From contig WOYM01000075.1 in NCBI GenBank assembly GCA_011620785.1, positions 1 through 25,028 on the forward strand: a stretch of DNA of 25,028 nt, given 5' to 3'. The notes beneath the pieces were generated by a model, which was not told the DNA's origin, did no database searches, and saw only the letters and a list, made by a program, of their open reading frames with translations. The position numbers and the translations under genes are program-made. Origin of the DNA: Methanothrix sp. Its GTDB lineage: Archaea; Halobacteriota; Methanosarcinia; Methanotrichales; Methanotrichaceae. Shown here piece after piece: positions 14,253-22,485 of the stretch. Within the stretch, counting starts at the first letter, position 1. Every line of letters starts with the position of its first letter.

Positions 14253-16562
14253 TCATCCCTTGTATTCTTCTCCTACCAGCTCCCGGATGCGCTCCGCGAT
14301 CTTAGGTCCGACCATGTCCACCTCTTGCAGCTCCTCCTTGCTGGCAGCGATCACTTTTTCAATTGACCCGAAGTGGCGGAGGAGTTTTCTTGCCACCGAT
14401 GGCCCCACGCTGGGAATGGCGGATATGAGATACTCTTGCTGCTCTTTTAGCGTTCTGGCGGTCTTGTGGCCATGCAGCTTGGGCTCATGCCCCGCCCTCC
14501 TTTCACGAGCGGCAAGCATGGTGATGACCGATGCCGTATCCTCCTGGTCCTCCGTGGGAATGATGGGCACCCCATAATCAACAGCCACCGAAGCCAATGC
14601 TCCCTGAATGGAGCTTGCGCTCACCTGGCGGGAATACAGGTCCCTTCCCTCCAGGATCAATACCGGCCGCTCATAGCTCCGGGCAAGATCTGCTATTTGG
14701 CGGAAGAGGTTTCTCTCCGGATCGATGATCGAGGCCACGAAATCCTGGGCGGTCTTGCGCTCGATCGCTACTCGATCGCTTACCACATAGTCGCCCACCT
14801 CCAGGTTTTTCAGGGTGACCTCCAATCCTCTCCCCTCCAGAAGCCTGGCCATTCCCCGCTCCCTGGGATCGACAAAGATCTTGTCCCGTTCCTCATCTGC
14901 CTCTGCCCAATCCACCAGGCTCTCCTGCCCTTTCCTGTTCTGCCTTTCTGGATTATCTTCGGTTACTTCTAGCTGGCGGGGAAGGAACTCATTAGAGCTA
15001 CTGGCCAGGGACTGGGAAGCCTGGCCGCTCAGAGTTCGCATCTGCTTGTTCATTGTCTTCTCTTTGCGGTCGCTAATCCAGTAGTAGGCTTCATCCCGAG
15101 TGCCCCTGGCCATCAGGACCACCACCCTTCCGCTCCTCGCCCTCCCCGTCCTGCCCTTGCGCTGAATGCTGCGAATCTCCGAAGGAACCGGCTCGTAGAA
15201 GAGGACCATATCAGTGGCCGGAATATCGATTCCCTCCTCCCCCACCGAGGTGGCGATGAGGACATTGTACTCCCCTGCCCTGAACCTTTGCAGGATCTCT
15301 GCTTGCTTCTTCTGGCTCAGGCCCTCATCATCTGCCCGGCTGGACTGGCCCACGAAGCGGACGGCCTTGATCTTGGGATCCTCTTTCAAAAATCGGATGA
15401 GGGCAGAGGCGGTGTCCCTGTAATTGGTGAATACCATGATCCGGGACTCGGGCTTGGCCTCGATCTGCTCGGTCAGTATCTTCCTGACCATGGCAGGCTT
15501 GGGATGCTGCACCTTCAGCTCCTCTAAGGCCTGCATGGCCTGGCGGAACTTGGGATCCTCCATAATCCGGCGAGAGGCCTTCGAGCCGCTGCGGGAGATG
15601 GCCTCGCCCTGCAGCCGCTGGAAGTACTTGAGCAGAGCTTCTGTGCCCTGGGTCTCAGCCAGCTCTACGGCATGATAGAGCTTGAGAACTTCAGCCAGGA
15701 TGGATATGCCCTTAAATGTGGCCTGATTGGCCTGTCTTTTAGCTGAGGACATGAGCATGGCCTGAAGGCCGAGGAGCTCCTTTTTTGTGGCTCTGGGATC
15801 GATCCTCGCCGGGCTGATCCCCAGGCGGTTTAGGTCATCTATTCGATCTCTCAGCACTTCCTCTATCGCCGTTCTGATATCAAGTAGCTCCTTGGGAACG
15901 GTAAGCCTCACCCATTCGATCTCCCTGGAGTGAACAAAAGGCGCTACATCAGAGTCCTTCTCCGAACGGGTCTGGATATTCTCTATGGAGAGGTTGGTAC
16001 AGATCTCGGCGATCTTCTCCTTCTCGCTGCCTGGGCTGGCGGTGATTCCCAGGACCAGAGGATTGGTCCCCTCTCGAGCATAGCGTTCTGCAATATAGAC
16101 ATAAGCATAGTTTCCCACTGCCCGGTGGGCCTCATCGAAGATTATCAGGGAGACATCCTCTAGATCGATCCTGCGGGAGAGAAGATCGTTCTCTATCACC
16201 TGGGGAGTGGATACTGTTATTCGCGCAGCTTCCCAGGCGGCCTTCCTCTTCTCTGGCATCATCTCGCCGGTCATCATAGTCACCTCACCTTCATCCTTGA
16301 GCACACGGCGTAAGAAGGCTGCATGCTGCTCCACCAGAGGCTTGGTGGGGGCAAGAAAGAGGACCCGTCCCTTGTCCAGCCGGGCGAGTAGAACCATGAG
16401 CGCGATGACCGTTTTGCCCAGGCCCGTGGGAACCACTATCAAGCTGGAGGACTTAAGGGCGGAGGCAGCCAGGTCCATCTGGAAGAGCCTCTTTTCTACT
16501 GTATGCGGCTTCAGGAGTGGATGCTCCAGATAGGTGGACATAGCAGATCTTTTAATGGTCAT
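14253..16562 (-). CDS. hef: Hef helicase-nuclease (XPF/FANCM family)
   Basis: Hef remodels and cuts stalled or branched DNA forks in euryarchaea. The 769-residue protein has the full set of parts. The SF2 helicase has PTGLGKT (45-51), DEAH (143-146), ITASPGS and QRKGRTGRARSGR (467-479), with the helical insert between the two RecA lobes. A linker follows, then the XPF nuclease motif VGDY (589-592) with ERKTAQD (601-607). A C-terminal double helix-hairpin-helix (about 710-765) contains IPSVGPSVARKLL and VDMVGPKIAERI. All catalytic acidic residues are present, so it should be active as both helicase and nuclease. ATG 16541 (protein MSTYLEHPLLKP) matches the usual family start and is a good alternative to ATG 16562. 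Confidence 0.93.
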   Translation of the reverse strand: MTIKRSAMSTYLEHPLLKPHTVEKRLFQMDLAASALKSSSLIVVPTGLGKTVIALMVLLARLDKGRVLFLAPTKPLVEQHAAFLRRVLKDEGEVTMMTGEMMPEKRKAAWEAARITVSTPQVIENDLLSRRIDLEDVSLIIFDEAHRAVGNYAYVYIAERYAREGTNPLVLGITASPGSEKEKIAEICTNLSIENIQTRSEKDSDVAPFVHSREIEWVRLTVPKELLDIRTAIEEVLRDRIDDLNRLGISPARIDPRATKKELLGLQAMLMSSAKRQANQATFKGISILAEVLKLYHAVELAETQGTEALLKYFQRLQGEAISRSGSKASRRIMEDPKFRQAMQALEELKVQHPKPAMVRKILTEQIEAKPESRIMVFTNYRDTASALIRFLKEDPKIKAVRFVGQSSRADDEGLSQKKQAEILQRFRAGEYNVLIATSVGEEGIDIPATDMVLFYEPVPSEIRSIQRKGRTGRARSGRVVVLMARGTRDEAYYWISDRKEKTMNKQMRTLSGQASQSLASSSNEFLPRQLEVTEDNPERQNRKGQESLVDWAEADEERDKIFVDPRERGMARLLEGRGLEVTLKNLEVGDYVVSDRVAIERKTAQDFVASIIDPERNLFRQIADLARSYERPVLILEGRDLYSRQVSASSIQGALASVAVDYGVPIIPTEDQEDTASVITMLAARERRAGHEPKLHGHKTARTLKEQQEYLISAIPSVGPSVARKLLRHFGSIEKVIAASKEELQEVDMVGPKIAERIRELVGEEYKG

Positions 16563-16692
16563 CGTATTAGATATTGTTGTATTGGATATTATTGGCGCAA
16601 TGAGCTTCTCAGGATGGTCTGCCAGAGCTCATACAATTGTGCTTTGATCGTGTATCAAGTGCTTGCTTGGTTAGCCATAAAGTTCAAAGGTT

Positions 16693-16710
16693 AAATTTAT
16701 ATAATATAAA
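16693..16710 (+). promoter_or_regulatory. Strong TATA promoter of the exported-protein gene
   Basis: A long A/T tract containing TTTATATAATATAAA lies about 90-105 bases before ATG 16798. Transcription would start near 16720-16735, leaving a leader of about 65-75 bases. Confidence 0.55.
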
Positions 16711-16719
16711 AGTTAGATA

Positions 16720-16777
16720 CTTGAATTAAGCCAAATTAAACTATTTGGCTAAATAAGCTCAAAATAAAAGATTCAAG
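16720..16777 (+). promoter_or_regulatory. Nested inverted repeats in the leader of the exported-protein gene
   Basis: The inner hairpin has perfect 8-base arms AGCCAAAT (16729-16736) and ATTTGGCT (16743-16750) with a 6-base loop. An outer pair, CTTGAAT (16720-16726) and ATTCAAG (16771-16777), closes around it. The GGGGG ribosome-site candidate (16782-16786) falls just outside. The whole could be an mRNA-stabilizing leader or an operator. Confidence 0.45.
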
Positions 16778-16797
16778 AATAGGGGGCGAAAAAAGAT

Positions 16798-17595
16798 ATG
16801 AAGGGAGTAGTAATAGTAGCATTGGTGTTAGCAATTGCCCTTATGGGTTGCGGCACGGTGCTTGCTAATCCACCACTGGTACCACCAGTGCAGTATGAAC
16901 AGTTCTGTGAGAGTCAAAAGGTCTCCGGATCGGGCATAATCGACGTCAGCACATCTATAATTGACAAGAAAATAGCCCTTGAGTACTACAATACCATGGC
17001 AGGAGATGGTGATCTGGAGCTTGATTCCGAGCATGCTTACTCACAAAATGCAGAGAAGCTGAAGAGAAATGTCTCCTCGGTCAACGGCGGCAACTTGTCA
17101 GCCTTCAATCTATTTGAGACCACAAAGATGACCTATCAAGGTGCCACTCCCCTGACCGGAGGCAAATATATTAACTCCAAGGCTTTTTACGGCGGCATTG
17201 GAGCTGATGTCCAGGAGATGTTCTCGGTAAATGAGATGGAGAAGGATGAGACGAGTTTCTTCGTCTCCACTACGCCTTATCAGCCCAAGAACAATGTCAG
17301 CCCGGAGGATCTGATCAAAAAGCTCAAGGATGCAGGCAGAAACACTTCTGAGGTAGAATCCCTCATGACCTCTGCTAGCGGCATATATGATCCGGCCCAT
17401 CTGATCGGACTGGAGACCAAGAACAGCTTCAACGGCACATGGGGAACGGATGCCACATGGCACAGGATATTCTACAAGGACATAAAGGCCCACGAGATGT
17501 TCACCGGAACATTCGAGGCCGAGAAGCTCATCAAGTTCCATGAGAATCCCGTGCCCGAAATGTACCATCCGCCTTGCGACGGCATAGACTGCTAG
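16798..17595 (+). CDS. Exported protein of unknown function (possible lipoprotein)
   Basis: The 265-residue protein has a clear signal sequence, MKGVVIVALVLAIALMGCG. Cleavage could fall after VLA (residue 23); alternatively the LMGC context at Cys18 resembles a lipobox. The mature part starts with a proline stretch, NPPLVPPVQYEQF, and has no membrane segment. Motifs that look conserved include SGSGIIDVSTSI, ALEYYNTMAGDGDLELDSEH and FYGGIGADVQEMFSV. The C-terminus ends in a short Cys pair, CDGIDC. I recognise the style of Methanothrix exported-protein families but no characterized domain. The strong promoter, structured leader and T-rich terminator suggest a well-expressed single gene. Confidence 0.7.
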   Translation: MKGVVIVALVLAIALMGCGTVLANPPLVPPVQYEQFCESQKVSGSGIIDVSTSIIDKKIALEYYNTMAGDGDLELDSEHAYSQNAEKLKRNVSSVNGGNLSAFNLFETTKMTYQGATPLTGGKYINSKAFYGGIGADVQEMFSVNEMEKDETSFFVSTTPYQPKNNVSPEDLIKKLKDAGRNTSEVESLMTSASGIYDPAHLIGLETKNSFNGTWGTDATWHRIFYKDIKAHEMFTGTFEAEKLIKFHENPVPEMYHPPCDGIDC

Positions 17596-17607
17596 ATAAG
17601 ATCCAGC

Positions 17608-17625
17608 AGTCTTTATTTTTTTTAA
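17608..17625 (+). terminator. T-rich terminator
   Basis: CTTTATTTTTTTTAA begins 16 bases after the stop of the exported-protein gene. Archaeal transcription commonly ends at such U-runs without a strong hairpin. Confidence 0.55.
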
Positions 17626-17719
17626 CCAATATCTGATCATCGGATAGGATGTCACATTTTCTCTTTCCGTCATTTCCCCATAATAGTCTCATTTTCCAAT
17701 AAGTCTCGTCATTCTTAGT

Positions 17720-17730
17720 TTTATATAATT
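17720..17730 (+). promoter_or_regulatory. TATA box of the small secreted-protein gene
   Basis: TTTATATAATT lies about 160 bases before ATG 17889, implying an unusually long leader of about 130-140 bases. The rest of the 17596-17888 gap holds no gene that I can support. Confidence 0.5.
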
Positions 17731-17888
17731 ATTATCATATGAGTTACCTTAATGTTGTGTAACAGCAGCATACTGATATTGGATTAGAGGAGTGCAGCCT
17801 CTTATTGAATAGGCAAAAAGAATAAATGGTAAAAGCCCATGTACGAGAAATCATAGGGTATACACCCTTTCTGAAAGGAGGTTCATAA

Positions 17889-18299
17889 ATGAAGTCAATT
17901 CTCACAATCTTCGCTGCCAGCGCTTTCCTATTGGGCATTATGGCCGCGGCCAGCGCTGCGGATGTCATTGAATTGAGCACATTAGGCAAAAAACCCCAGG
18001 TAGATGCTATCTCTCTGCCCCAGCTCTCTCCCACCATGCCCACAATCGCGCCAGCTGCTCTGGGAAGCAATATAACAAGCAATGTAATGGATCTCAGCAC
18101 CCTTGGGAAGAAGGCGGTGTCCACGGTGCCCGCAACTGCCCTAATGGGCGCAACGCCTATCACCATCACGCCCATGTTCGCTGTCAGGAATACCAATACA
18201 AGCAATGTAGCAGGAAGCACTGTGTTCACTCTCCCCCAGGCAGTCTCATCCGGTAATTCCGTCTACACCCCTCCAATAGCCATATTCGGTGGAGCCTGA
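17889..18299 (+). CDS. Small secreted protein with a duplicated LSTLGKK motif
   Basis: This 136-residue exported protein has a textbook signal peptide ending near AAASAA (residues 1-23). AAAGGAGGTTC just before ATG 17889 is the best ribosome site in the window. The mature chain carries two copies of a short motif, VIELSTLGKK (about 26-35) and VMDLSTLGKK, separated by a proline-rich low-complexity stretch. It has no cysteines, and the C-terminus is hydrophobic and beta-rich (STVFTLPQAV, then IAIFGGA). No known domain is visible. Its composition (Ala, Thr, Ser, Pro, few charges) suits a surface-associated or self-assembling protein, but that is inference. It may be co-regulated with the exported gene upstream, though each has its own promoter. 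Confidence 0.65.
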   Translation: MKSILTIFAASAFLLGIMAAASAADVIELSTLGKKPQVDAISLPQLSPTMPTIAPAALGSNITSNVMDLSTLGKKAVSTVPATALMGATPITITPMFAVRNTNTSNVAGSTVFTLPQAVSSGNSVYTPPIAIFGGA

Positions 18300-18301
18300 A
18301 A

Positions 18302-18341
18302 GATATAATTTTATTGATATAATCCAATTTCAAATGAAATT
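18302..18341 (+). promoter_or_regulatory. TATA-rich promoter with an adjoining inverted repeat
   Basis: GATATAATTTTATTGATATAA (18302-18322) starts three bases after the previous stop and is followed by a perfect repeat, AATTTCA (18326-18332) and TGAAATT (18335-18341). It could drive the 50-residue gene at 18377 and also end the upstream transcript. Confidence 0.4.
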
Positions 18342-18376
18342 CAAAGGCTGAAGAAAGTCTAAGGAATACGATTGAG

Positions 18377-18529
18377 ATGACTGTAGAGCTGAAGGTGGAC
18401 GGCAAAGAGATTCCATTGAGCGAGTTCCCTCAAGAGATCATAGGCAATACAGCAGCTGCCATGGCCCAGTCTCTGCGAGGAGTAGATGAGAACTGGAAGG
18501 TAATCGAGATCCGTATATCGCAGGATTGA
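18377..18529 (+). CDS. Conserved 50-residue archaeal protein
   Basis: The short frame from ATG 18377 encodes a strand, a short linker, then a helix with NTAAAMAQSLRGV and a closing strand KVIEIRI. This beta-alpha-beta pattern with an N-T-x3-M-x2-SL core resembles a small protein that I associate with methanogen genomes; its function is unknown. AAGGA sits about 13 bases upstream, which is a weak site. It is convergent with the OapC/ArvC-like zinc-ribbon gene (stops 18 bp apart). Confidence 0.6.
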   Translation: MTVELKVDGKEIPLSEFPQEIIGNTAAAMAQSLRGVDENWKVIEIRISQD

Positions 18530-18546
18530 CCTGCAAAGATCATCTC

Positions 18547-18963
18547 TCAATCCTTTTTACTTTTTCTGAATACAGATGTAAGATCGATAAAATAAGTTCC
18601 TTCCTTGACTGCCATGATAAGCTCCTCCCTCTCGAATAGGGACGGCAGATTCAACTCATAGGTTCCTGGCGCTGTTATCTTTATGCTCTCTAGCTTTTCC
18701 CCCTCCAGTTTTTCCCCGTTGCCATTCTCCTTTATCGATGGCTCATCCCTATCTATGGCCAGGGGCAGCTCTCTTTTTTTGGGAGGCATCCTTACCCCCA
18801 TCGCCCTGGATATTATCCGATCCTGAGAGACGGAAGATATGTCCCCGCCCTGCGGCATCTTGCGCACAAACATGAACTTCTTCCAGCCGCAGGATGGGCA
18901 GCCTTTAAGGATATCCTCACCCGATTCGAATACACTATTGCATCGGGTGCAGATGTGAGGCAT
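18547..18963 (-). CDS. OapC/ArvC-family zinc-ribbon protein
   Basis: The 138-residue protein opens with a zinc ribbon, CTRC (Cys5, Cys8) and CPSC (Cys22, Cys25), in the DUF2072 (PF09845) style. A charged low-complexity linker follows, then a C-terminal domain containing IKITAPGTYELNLPSLFERE and GTYFIDLTSVF. It is the last gene of a three-gene minus-strand cluster with an Era-like GTPase and a DUF2073 protein. In Haloferax these neighbors are called oapABC (origin-associated), and more recent work links the GTPase set (ArvABC) to extracellular vesicle formation. ATG 18963 directly abuts the stop of the preceding gene, so coupling is likely. The role of this subunit itself is not known from sequence. 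Confidence 0.82.
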   Translation of the reverse strand: MPHICTRCNSVFESGEDILKGCPSCGWKKFMFVRKMPQGGDISSVSQDRIISRAMGVRMPPKKRELPLAIDRDEPSIKENGNGEKLEGEKLESIKITAPGTYELNLPSLFEREELIMAVKEGTYFIDLTSVFRKSKKD

Positions 18964-19332
18964 TCAATCACCCACAGAGACCTTTGTTCTGATCTGAAAC
19001 TCATCCTTCTCAATGGTATGGATCTGATTTGCCGGGCCGATAACAGTCATCCTCCCCTTGAGGCCCTTTCCAAAGATCCGATCTAAAAACGATCCTCCCT
19101 TCTTGGATGGGTAGCTCTCTATCTCTATTCCTGAAAACTCATCCACCCTGATCTCAGTCATGGTCATCTCGATAAGTCGCACCTCCTCATCTGGAGTCAG
19201 GCCGCTCTCAAGGACCACGATCTTTCCCGTTTTGACCTTGTCCAAGATGAGCCTGATCTTCTCCATAGATGTCATATTCTCCAGCTTCTCCTCGGAGATT
19301 AGGTCCATATGCACTTCTCTCATCAAGATCAC
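18964..19332 (-). CDS. OapB/ArvB-family (DUF2073) protein
   Basis: This 122-residue protein matches the DUF2073 type. It has an N-terminal helix EEKLENMTSMEKIRLILDKV, then KIVVLESGLTPDEEVRLIEM, the stretch I regard as the family hallmark. A strand DEFSGIEIESY follows, and then a C-terminal barrel-like part with RMTVIGPANQIHTIEKDE. It has no membrane segment or metal motif. It overlaps the GTPase gene by four bases (ATGA) and abuts the zinc-ribbon gene, so the three proteins are probably made in fixed ratio and act together. By context it is a partner or regulator of the GTPase. Confidence 0.82.
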   Translation of the reverse strand: MILMREVHMDLISEEKLENMTSMEKIRLILDKVKTGKIVVLESGLTPDEEVRLIEMTMTEIRVDEFSGIEIESYPSKKGGSFLDRIFGKGLKGRMTVIGPANQIHTIEKDEFQIRTKVSVGD

Positions 19333-19967
19333 CCAAAGTGAGTCGCGATTGCCTGATAAAGGTCATCTATATTCGATCCCTCTAAAGCAGAGATTGGGAC
19401 GATGGAATGCTGGGGAAAGGCAGCGCTGATTCTGGAGGGGGAAGCATTGGGCAGGTCCATCTTATTGGCCACAATAAGAAGAGGCAGCTTTCTCGCTTCC
19501 ATATTGCCTATCACCGTCACATTGACCTGGGTGTAGGGATCTTCGGTCGAGTCCATAACCAACAATATACCATCCAGGTCGTCTAACCACTTGATGGCCT
19601 CTATAACCCCTTCCGTGGCCTCCTTGGCTCTTTTCTTGGATTCAGCCTCTGAGAGCCCAAAGGCCATAAACTCCTTAAAATCGATCTTTGTCGCCATCCC
19701 CGGCGTATCAACTATATCCAGCTCGATGCTCGATCCATTGGCATTGATGATAAGCCCTTCTCTCCTCATCGCCCTGCGGGTCTCGTGAGGAATCGGAGAG
19801 ACCGTTCCAATAGCATCTCCTGTGCTCCAATCCTTTAGTATTCGATTGGCCAGAGTGGTCTTTCCGGCATTAGGCGGGCCATACAATCCGATCCTGGCCC
19901 TCTTCTTCTTGAAGATCTTTTTTATCCAGCCTCCAAGGTTCTCCCTGAAGCTGCTCATGAAACCCAT
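19329..19967 (-). CDS. Era-like small GTPase (OapA/ArvA family)
   Basis: The 212-residue GTPase has all G motifs: G1 GPPNAGKT (30-37), G3 DTPG (87-90), G4 NKMD (168-171) and G5 SALEG (about 193). A basic amphipathic N-terminus (WIKKIFKKKRAR) could contact membrane. The KH domain of bacterial Era is absent, so it is not a ribosome-assembly Era. The gene order GTPase-DUF2073-zinc ribbon is that of archaeal oapABC/arvABC, and the GTPase of that set has been reported to drive vesicle budding in euryarchaea. The start ATG 19967 has GAGGT upstream; ATG 19958 is a minor alternative. The radical SAM gene ends 55 bp upstream on the same strand. Confidence 0.85.
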   Translation of the reverse strand: MGFMSSFRENLGGWIKKIFKKKRARIGLYGPPNAGKTTLANRILKDWSTGDAIGTVSPIPHETRRAMRREGLIINANGSSIELDIVDTPGMATKIDFKEFMAFGLSEAESKKRAKEATEGVIEAIKWLDDLDGILLVMDSTEDPYTQVNVTVIGNMEARKLPLLIVANKMDLPNASPSRISAAFPQHSIVPISALEGSNIDDLYQAIATHFG

Positions 19968-20022
19968 GTACTACCTCAGAGGAGACTAGGACATATCTGT
20001 ACTAATAATTTTCCATGTCTTA

Positions 20023-21141
20023 TCAATATTTTTTGTCTGATGGAGAGATAGCATGGATGCCCTGGGCCGGACAGCAGGATACAAAGCCATCGAACTGGCC
20101 GCTGCTGCGCAACCTCTTCCAGGCGTCCTTAAGCGATACCTCGCGTATATCGTCATAGCTATCCTGCATGTATGGACAGGCCCTGACCCTGCCGTCAACT
20201 GCCACATGCATCCATCTCCTTCCCGCCATGCACCCCAGCATCTGGCCTTCGAAATAGGTATTGGCAAAAAGACGGGGACCACCTGGTGTGGAATTGATCT
20301 TGCGGTAGATGTTTATGATCTTCTCCCTCTCGATCTGGGTGAGAGCCTGCTCCGGGCTTTTTGGCATGCCCTCCCAGACGGAGAACTCCTGGACCCCAAG
20401 CTCTGTGGCCAGCTCATAAAGCTCCATTATCCTGTCCACCTGGCCGGAGAGAATGTGGCAGGACATGGTTACCAACAGGCCGGTGTCAAGAGCAATGCGA
20501 ATCGCCTCCAGTGCTTTGGCATGAGCGCCTGCAACGCCCCTCACTCGATCGTGCTCCTCAGGATTGATGCTGTAGACCCCGATTATCAGATTATAGAGCC
20601 CTGCCTCTCGGAGTTTGATCGCCTTTTCCACAGTCATCTCCAGGCCTGGGGTGAACAGATTAACCACTGCCTTCTCCGGGTCCACATGCCCTATCAACTC
20701 AAAGATGTCCTCTCTGAGGAGAGGATCTCCCTCGGTAAAGGTTATGATACATGTTCCCATATCCAGAGCCTGGTCGATGACCCTCTTGATCTCCTCCGAG
20801 CTCAGTTCACCCTCGCCCTCTTTTATCAGACAGTGGTCGCATTTGGCGCCGCAGCTCCTGGTGACCTCAATGGAGACGGTCTGGGGTACAGGTCTTCCTA
20901 TTGCGGTCTTGGCCTCATTTACCAGCAGCCTCTTGAAGGGGCCGCTGGGAATGGGAGGAAGCCAGGTGCTGGCAACCAGATCCTTCAGCCTGACCTGGGC
21001 AGGCTTCTCCTCCTCTAGCCTCTGGTTCACCATATTCAAAATCGGCTGGATCATTCGCGCCAGGGCGCCCTGGGCTTGCAGGGCCCGAGCATCCCTATCA
21101 AAGTCCACACAAAGAGCGGGCGTCTTGATAAGCTGGGTCAT
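20023..21141 (-). CDS. Radical SAM protein with SPASM/twitch-like C-terminus
   Basis: The 372-residue protein has the radical SAM cluster CGAKCDHC (Cys97, Cys101, Cys104), the TEGDPLL segment (SAM-binding GGEP equivalent), and a C-terminal set of extra cysteines (Cys304, Cys322, Cys356, Cys357). VAVDGRVRACPY is the typical strand-turn of SPASM/twitch domains holding auxiliary Fe-S clusters. Such enzymes modify peptides or install cofactors, as in MoaA, PqqE and AhbC/D. The substrate is not evident, and no precursor peptide gene is clear nearby. The first 80 residues are an unusual helical extension. GGAG precedes ATG 21141. It runs in the same direction as the GTPase cluster and could be co-transcribed. 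Confidence 0.8.
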   Translation of the reverse strand: MTQLIKTPALCVDFDRDARALQAQGALARMIQPILNMVNQRLEEEKPAQVRLKDLVASTWLPPIPSGPFKRLLVNEAKTAIGRPVPQTVSIEVTRSCGAKCDHCLIKEGEGELSSEEIKRVIDQALDMGTCIITFTEGDPLLREDIFELIGHVDPEKAVVNLFTPGLEMTVEKAIKLREAGLYNLIIGVYSINPEEHDRVRGVAGAHAKALEAIRIALDTGLLVTMSCHILSGQVDRIMELYELATELGVQEFSVWEGMPKSPEQALTQIEREKIINIYRKINSTPGGPRLFANTYFEGQMLGCMAGRRWMHVAVDGRVRACPYMQDSYDDIREVSLKDAWKRLRSSGQFDGFVSCCPAQGIHAISPSDKKY

Positions 21142-21268
21142 TAGGACTCCTTTTTTCAGTGCGGTTATAGAGTTATCGCCCAGAGGAAGGGGCTGGATGA
21201 AGCTGCTGGAATTTTAAGAGATAAGATTAAATCGATCCATCCTCCTGTACCAAAATGGTGTTGACAAA

Positions 21269-22444
21269 GTGTCTGAAGTAGTACTGGCCTATTCCGGTGG
21301 CCTGGATACATCGGTTTGCATTCCTCTCCTCCGGGAGCGCTACGGATTTGATAAAATAGTTACCGTTCTGGTGGACGTCGGCCAACCAAGGTCGGATATA
21401 GAACGAGGGAACCTGAGGGCAAAGCAGCTGGCGGATGAGCATTATACCATAGACGCCAGGGAGGAGTTCGTGGAGAAATGCCTCTTCCCCCTGATCAAGG
21501 CCAACGGCTCATATGAGGGATACGTTCTGGGAACGGCCATTGCTCGTCCCCTCATCGCCAGCAAATCGGCGGAGATTGCTGATAAGCTGGGGATAAAGAA
21601 CCTGGCCCACGGATGCACCGGCCGCGGCAACGATCAGCTCCGCTTCGAGGCCATATTCAGGGCCACGGATTGTCGGGTGATAGCTCCCATGAGAGAGCTG
21701 GACCTGGCTCGCGAGTGGGAGATAGACTATGCGCGCGAGCACGACATCGATGTGCCTGTGACCAAAGATAAGCCTTGGTCTATCGATGAGAACATCTGGT
21801 CTCGGTCGATTGAAGGGGGAAAGCTCGAGGATCCCTACTTCGAGCCGCCAGAGGAGATCTATGGCTGGACGAAGACCCCTAGCTCTGACCGGTCCGCTCA
21901 GATGGTTGAGATCGGATTCAAAGAGGGCGTGCCCGTCTCATTGGATGGAAAGCAGATGAACGGCATGGAGCTGATCGAGAAGCTCAATCAGATCGGCGGC
22001 GAGCACGGCGTGGGCAGGACGGACATGATCGAGGACCGGGTTATGGGGCTGAAGGCGCGAGAGAATTATGAGCATCCTGCGGCCACCATCCTCCTGACGG
22101 CCCATAAGGATCTGGAGCGCCTGGTATTATCTCGCAATGAGCTCCGCTTCAAGGTCATGGTGGATGAGGCCTGGTCTGAGCTGGCTTATATGGGCCTGGT
22201 GGAAGACCCCCTCTATGCTGACCTGAATGCCTTCGTTGACCAGTCCCAAAAGAGGGTGAACGGCTCGGTTAAGATAAAGCTCTTCTGCGGCAGCGCCATT
22301 TCAGTAGGCCGCCAGTCTCCGGACGCCCTTTATTCCCAGGATATGGTCTCCTTCGATTCCCAGACCCTGAGCCAGAAGGATGCAGAGGGCTTTGCCAAGT
22401 ATCATGGTTTCCAGGCCAGGCTATTGAAGAGGAAGGGAAGGTAA
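21269..22444 (+). CDS. argG: Argininosuccinate synthase
   Basis: ArgG condenses citrulline and aspartate with ATP in arginine synthesis. The 391-residue length is normal. The N-terminal PP-loop AYSGGLDTS (7-15) binds ATP. Other family blocks are seen: AHGCTGRGNDQLRFE, APMRELDLAREWEI and DKPWSIDENIWSRSIEGG, plus the C-terminal LFCGSAISVGRQSPDALY. The start is GTG 21269, with GGTG eight bases upstream and the family beginning right before the PP-loop. A TATA-like ATTTTAAGA lies at 21211-21219. DUF2111 and GNAT genes follow closely. No argH is in the window. Confidence 0.95.
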   Translation: MSEVVLAYSGGLDTSVCIPLLRERYGFDKIVTVLVDVGQPRSDIERGNLRAKQLADEHYTIDAREEFVEKCLFPLIKANGSYEGYVLGTAIARPLIASKSAEIADKLGIKNLAHGCTGRGNDQLRFEAIFRATDCRVIAPMRELDLAREWEIDYAREHDIDVPVTKDKPWSIDENIWSRSIEGGKLEDPYFEPPEEIYGWTKTPSSDRSAQMVEIGFKEGVPVSLDGKQMNGMELIEKLNQIGGEHGVGRTDMIEDRVMGLKARENYEHPAATILLTAHKDLERLVLSRNELRFKVMVDEAWSELAYMGLVEDPLYADLNAFVDQSQKRVNGSVKIKLFCGSAISVGRQSPDALYSQDMVSFDSQTLSQKDAEGFAKYHGFQARLLKRKGR

Positions 22445-22485
22445 AGGAGAGCATTTATTTGATATCGCCTCCATATAATACCGAT

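Noticed and set aside
20053..21018. 321-codon open frame on the plus strand opposite the radical SAM gene
   Set aside because: The minus-strand frame carries clear Fe-S cysteine motifs and a ribosome site, while this one has no family pattern.
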